This document shows, in pieces, positions 45,964-47,810 of a stretch of DNA of 47,810 nt. Under the pieces are notes generated by a model. The model was not told the origin of the DNA and ran no database searches. It was given only the letters and a program-made list of their open reading frames with translations. The translations under genes and the position numbers were made by a program. Numbering within the stretch: position 1 is the first letter of the stretch; each line of letters begins with the position of its first letter. Origin of the DNA: Nocardioides pocheonensis (GTDB lineage: Bacteria; Actinomycetota; Actinomycetes; Propionibacteriales; Nocardioidaceae). Where the stretch lies: contig NZ_RJSF01000044.1 of assembly GCF_003725535.1 (NCBI RefSeq), forward strand, positions 1 through 47,810. Reading direction: 5' to 3'.

Positions 45964-47355
45964 CTACAGCGCCTTCACCGCGTTGAGCAGCTTGCCCATC
46001 GTGTCCTTCGCGTCGCCGAAGAGCAGCGTGGTGTTGGGCTCGAAGAGCAGCTCGTTCTCGATGCCGGCGAAGCCGGGGCGCATCGAGCGCTTCATGAACA
46101 CGACCTGCTTGGCCTCGTCGGCGTTGAGGATCGGCATGCCGTAGATCGGGGCGCCGGGCGTGGTCTTCGCGGCCGGGTTCACGACGTCGTTCGCGCCCAC
46201 GACCAGCGCCACGTCGGCGTCCTTGAACTCGCCGTTGATGTCGTCCATCTCCTTGAGCTGCTCGTAGGGCACCTGGGCCTCCGCGAGCAGCACGTTCATG
46301 TGACCGGGCATGCGGCCGGCCACCGGATGGATCGCGTAGTCGACGTCCACGCCGCGCTCACCGAGCAGGTCGACGAGCTCGCGCAGGGAGTGCTGTGCCT
46401 GGGCCACGGCGAGGCCGTAGCCCGGGACGATGATCACCCGCTCGGCGTAGTTGAGCATGATCGCGACGTCCTCGGGGCTCGACGACTTCACCGGCCGGTC
46501 GGAGGCCTCGCCGCCACCGAGCGTCGAGCCGCCCTTGAGCGCACCGAAGAGCACGTTGGTGACCGAGCGGCCCATGCCGCGGGCCATCAGCAGGGTGAGG
46601 AAGGTACCGGAGGCACCGACCAGCGTGCCGGCGATCAGCAGCAGGGTGTTCGACAGCACGTAGCCGCCGGCAGCCACGGTGAGGCCGGTGAACGCGTTGA
46701 GCAGCGAGATCACGATCGGTACGTCGGCCCCGCCCACCGGCAGCACCAGCAGCACGCCGATCAGCAGGCCGACCAGGGCGAGCACGATCGCGATCCACAG
46801 GGCGACGTCGCTGACCAGCAGGACCGCCAGCACGACCGCGGCCAGCAGCGAGCCCCCGAAAAGGATCGGCAGGCCGGGGAAGATCACCGGCCGCCCGGTC
46901 ATCAGCTCCTGCAGCTTCGCGAACGTGATGATCGAGCCCGCGAACGACACCGAGCCCACGGCCACGGTGAACGCTGTCGCCGCGAGGGCGAACTTCGCCG
47001 GATCGACACCGGCATCGGCGAGTCCGAGGATCTCGTGCAGCTCCAGCAGCGCGACCAGGGCCGCGGCGCCACCGCCGACGCCGTTGAACAGCGCCACCAT
47101 CTGCGGCATCTGGGTCATCTGCACCGTGCGGGCGCCGTACACGCCGCCGACGGTGCCGATCACGATCGCCAGCAGGATCAGCGGGACGTTCTTGAGGTGG
47201 TCGATGTAGAGGAACGGCAGGATGCACCCGACGACCGCGGCCGCGGCGCCGAGCAGGTTCCCGTTGCGGGCGGTCTTCGGACCGGATAGCCCCTTGAGCG
47301 CCAGGATGAAGCAGACGCCGCAGAGCAGGTAGACGAGCTGGACCCAGGTCGGCAT
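45964..47355 (-). CDS. pntB: NAD(P) transhydrogenase beta subunit
   Basis: 463 residues. About nine membrane helices fill residues 1-265, then comes the NADP(H)-binding domain III: IIVPGYGLAVAQAQHSLREL (the GxGxxxAQ-type loop), VDVDYAIHPVAGRMPGHMNVLLAEAQVPY, VALVVGANDVVNPAA and VVFMKRSMRPGFAGIENELLF. With the alpha parts it couples hydride transfer from NADH to NADP with proton entry, supplying NADPH. The ATG shares a base with the pntAB stop (TGATG). Confidence 0.95.
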   Translation of the reverse strand: MPTWVQLVYLLCGVCFILALKGLSGPKTARNGNLLGAAAAVVGCILPFLYIDHLKNVPLILLAIVIGTVGGVYGARTVQMTQMPQMVALFNGVGGGAAALVALLELHEILGLADAGVDPAKFALAATAFTVAVGSVSFAGSIITFAKLQELMTGRPVIFPGLPILFGGSLLAAVVLAVLLVSDVALWIAIVLALVGLLIGVLLVLPVGGADVPIVISLLNAFTGLTVAAGGYVLSNTLLLIAGTLVGASGTFLTLLMARGMGRSVTNVLFGALKGGSTLGGGEASDRPVKSSSPEDVAIMLNYAERVIIVPGYGLAVAQAQHSLRELVDLLGERGVDVDYAIHPVAGRMPGHMNVLLAEAQVPYEQLKEMDDINGEFKDADVALVVGANDVVNPAAKTTPGAPIYGMPILNADEAKQVVFMKRSMRPGFAGIENELLFEPNTTLLFGDAKDTMGKLLNAVKAL

Positions 47356-47678
47356 CAGGCGCCCTCACCCTTCGCGGCGTCGGCCTTCGGGGCCGGCTTC
47401 TTCTTCTGCGTGAACATCTGCAGCATCCGGTCGGTGACCACGAACCCGCCGACCATGTTCACGCTGGCCAGCACGATGGCGATGAACCCGACGATGACGG
47501 CCACGGTGTTGGTGGTCGTGCCGGTGACGATGATCGCGCCGAGCAGGATGATGCCGTGGATCGCGTTCGCGCCCGACATCAGCGGGGTGTGCAGGGTCGA
47601 GGAGACCTTCGAGATCACCTCGATGCCGACGAACACGCTCAGCGTGAAGAACGTCAGCCAGATCACTCCGTCGCTCAC
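47355..47678 (-). CDS. pntAB: NAD(P) transhydrogenase alpha subunit, membrane part
   Basis: 107 residues, three to four helices: IWLTFFTLSVFVGIEVI, HGIILLGAIIVTG and AVIVGFIAIVLASVNMVGGFVV, with the conserved TPLMSGANAIHGI between. It is the separate proton-channel piece of the alpha subunit in organisms where pntA is split. The tail is lysine-rich (QKKKPAPKAD). GTG 47678 overlaps the stop of pntAA (GTGA). Confidence 0.93.
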   Translation of the reverse strand: MSDGVIWLTFFTLSVFVGIEVISKVSSTLHTPLMSGANAIHGIILLGAIIVTGTTTNTVAVIVGFIAIVLASVNMVGGFVVTDRMLQMFTQKKKPAPKADAAKGEGA

Positions 47679-47810
47679 TGGTCGGCCTCCTGGTCGTAGG
47701 GCAGATCGAGCTGGGGTTCGGCCGGGTCGACCGGTTCGAGCACCTGCGTCGCCGTGGCGGCGGGGGTCTCGGCAGGCTCGACCTCCGCGGCAGGCTCGAC
47801 CTCCGCGGCA
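47675..47810 (-). CDS. pntAA: NAD(P) transhydrogenase alpha subunit, NAD-binding part (3' end only)
   Basis: Only the last 44 codons are in the window: a Glu/Pro/Ala linker with two copies of an AEVEPA unit, then a tail ending LDLPYDQEADQ. Identity rests on its position, overlapping pntAB by GTGA in a split transhydrogenase operon. The linker is encoded by 18-bp tandem units (47772-47789 and 47790-47807) carrying the REP-like GGTCTCGGCAGGCTCGACC (47765-47783). Confidence 0.7.
   Translation of the reverse strand, partial: AAEVEPAAEVEPAETPAATATQVLEPVDPAEPQLDLPYDQEADQ

Overview
The window is 47.8 kb of very GC-rich DNA (third codon positions almost always G or C). Many starts are GTG or TTG, and many genes have a TANNNT -10 box 6 or 7 nt before the start codon (leaderless transcripts). 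The gene families (MprAB-PepD, BTAD/STAND regulator, HelD, split pntAA/pntAB/pntB, tRNA deaminase TadA with its actinobacterial partner) and intergenic repeats of the GGTTGAGCCTGCCGA type point to an actinobacterium, most likely a Nocardioides-like member of the Nocardioidaceae. The genus is inference. It looks like chromosomal DNA: I saw no rRNA, insertion sequence, integrase, phage module or CRISPR array.

Left part (1-16 kb), mostly housekeeping: the aminotransferase pat diverging from an EamA exporter; a six-unit inverted array of 22-bp repeats; a dimethylargininase-like gene diverging from a GntR regulator with two identical operators 50 bp apart; a PF04020 membrane protein, a low-molecular-weight phosphatase and a fructosamine kinase (a probable protein-repair pair); a complete mprA-mprB-pepD envelope-stress module; a glutamine amidotransferase; a membrane protein with a CPBP protease; and, on the minus strand, a PhzE-like fused synthase followed by pabA and pabB.

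Middle (16-37 kb), accessory in character: a flavin-binding protein; a small secreted protein and a lipoprotein solute-binding protein that have been tandemly duplicated, the second small gene having decayed; then a minus-strand block reading moxR, VWA (CoxE-like), HelD-like ATPase and a 1405-residue BTAD-STAND-membrane-WD40 protein. No permease or ATPase accompanies the two binding proteins, so they look like orphan sensors or scavengers. An arylsulfotransferase-like secreted protein, an MFS transporter, an unknown membrane protein, a NarL-type two-component pair and an acidic secreted protein follow.

Right part (37-47.8 kb): small unknown genes, one with an apparent frameshift; an RTX-like repeat protein; tRNA-Ser(CGA); a GAF-domain regulator and an aldehyde dehydrogenase operon that share a GCAAC direct-repeat operator, with a perfect CRP/GlxR-type site at the aldehyde dehydrogenase promoter; tadA with its partner; upp; two coupled tiny genes including an unlisted 31-residue one; and the transhydrogenase genes pntB, pntAB and the end of pntAA, which runs off the right edge.

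The strongest candidates for something undescribed are the duplicated secreted-protein/binding-protein module beside the STAND sensor, the 22-bp inverted array, the REP-like sequences translated inside three genes, and the shared operator of the aldehyde dehydrogenase locus.
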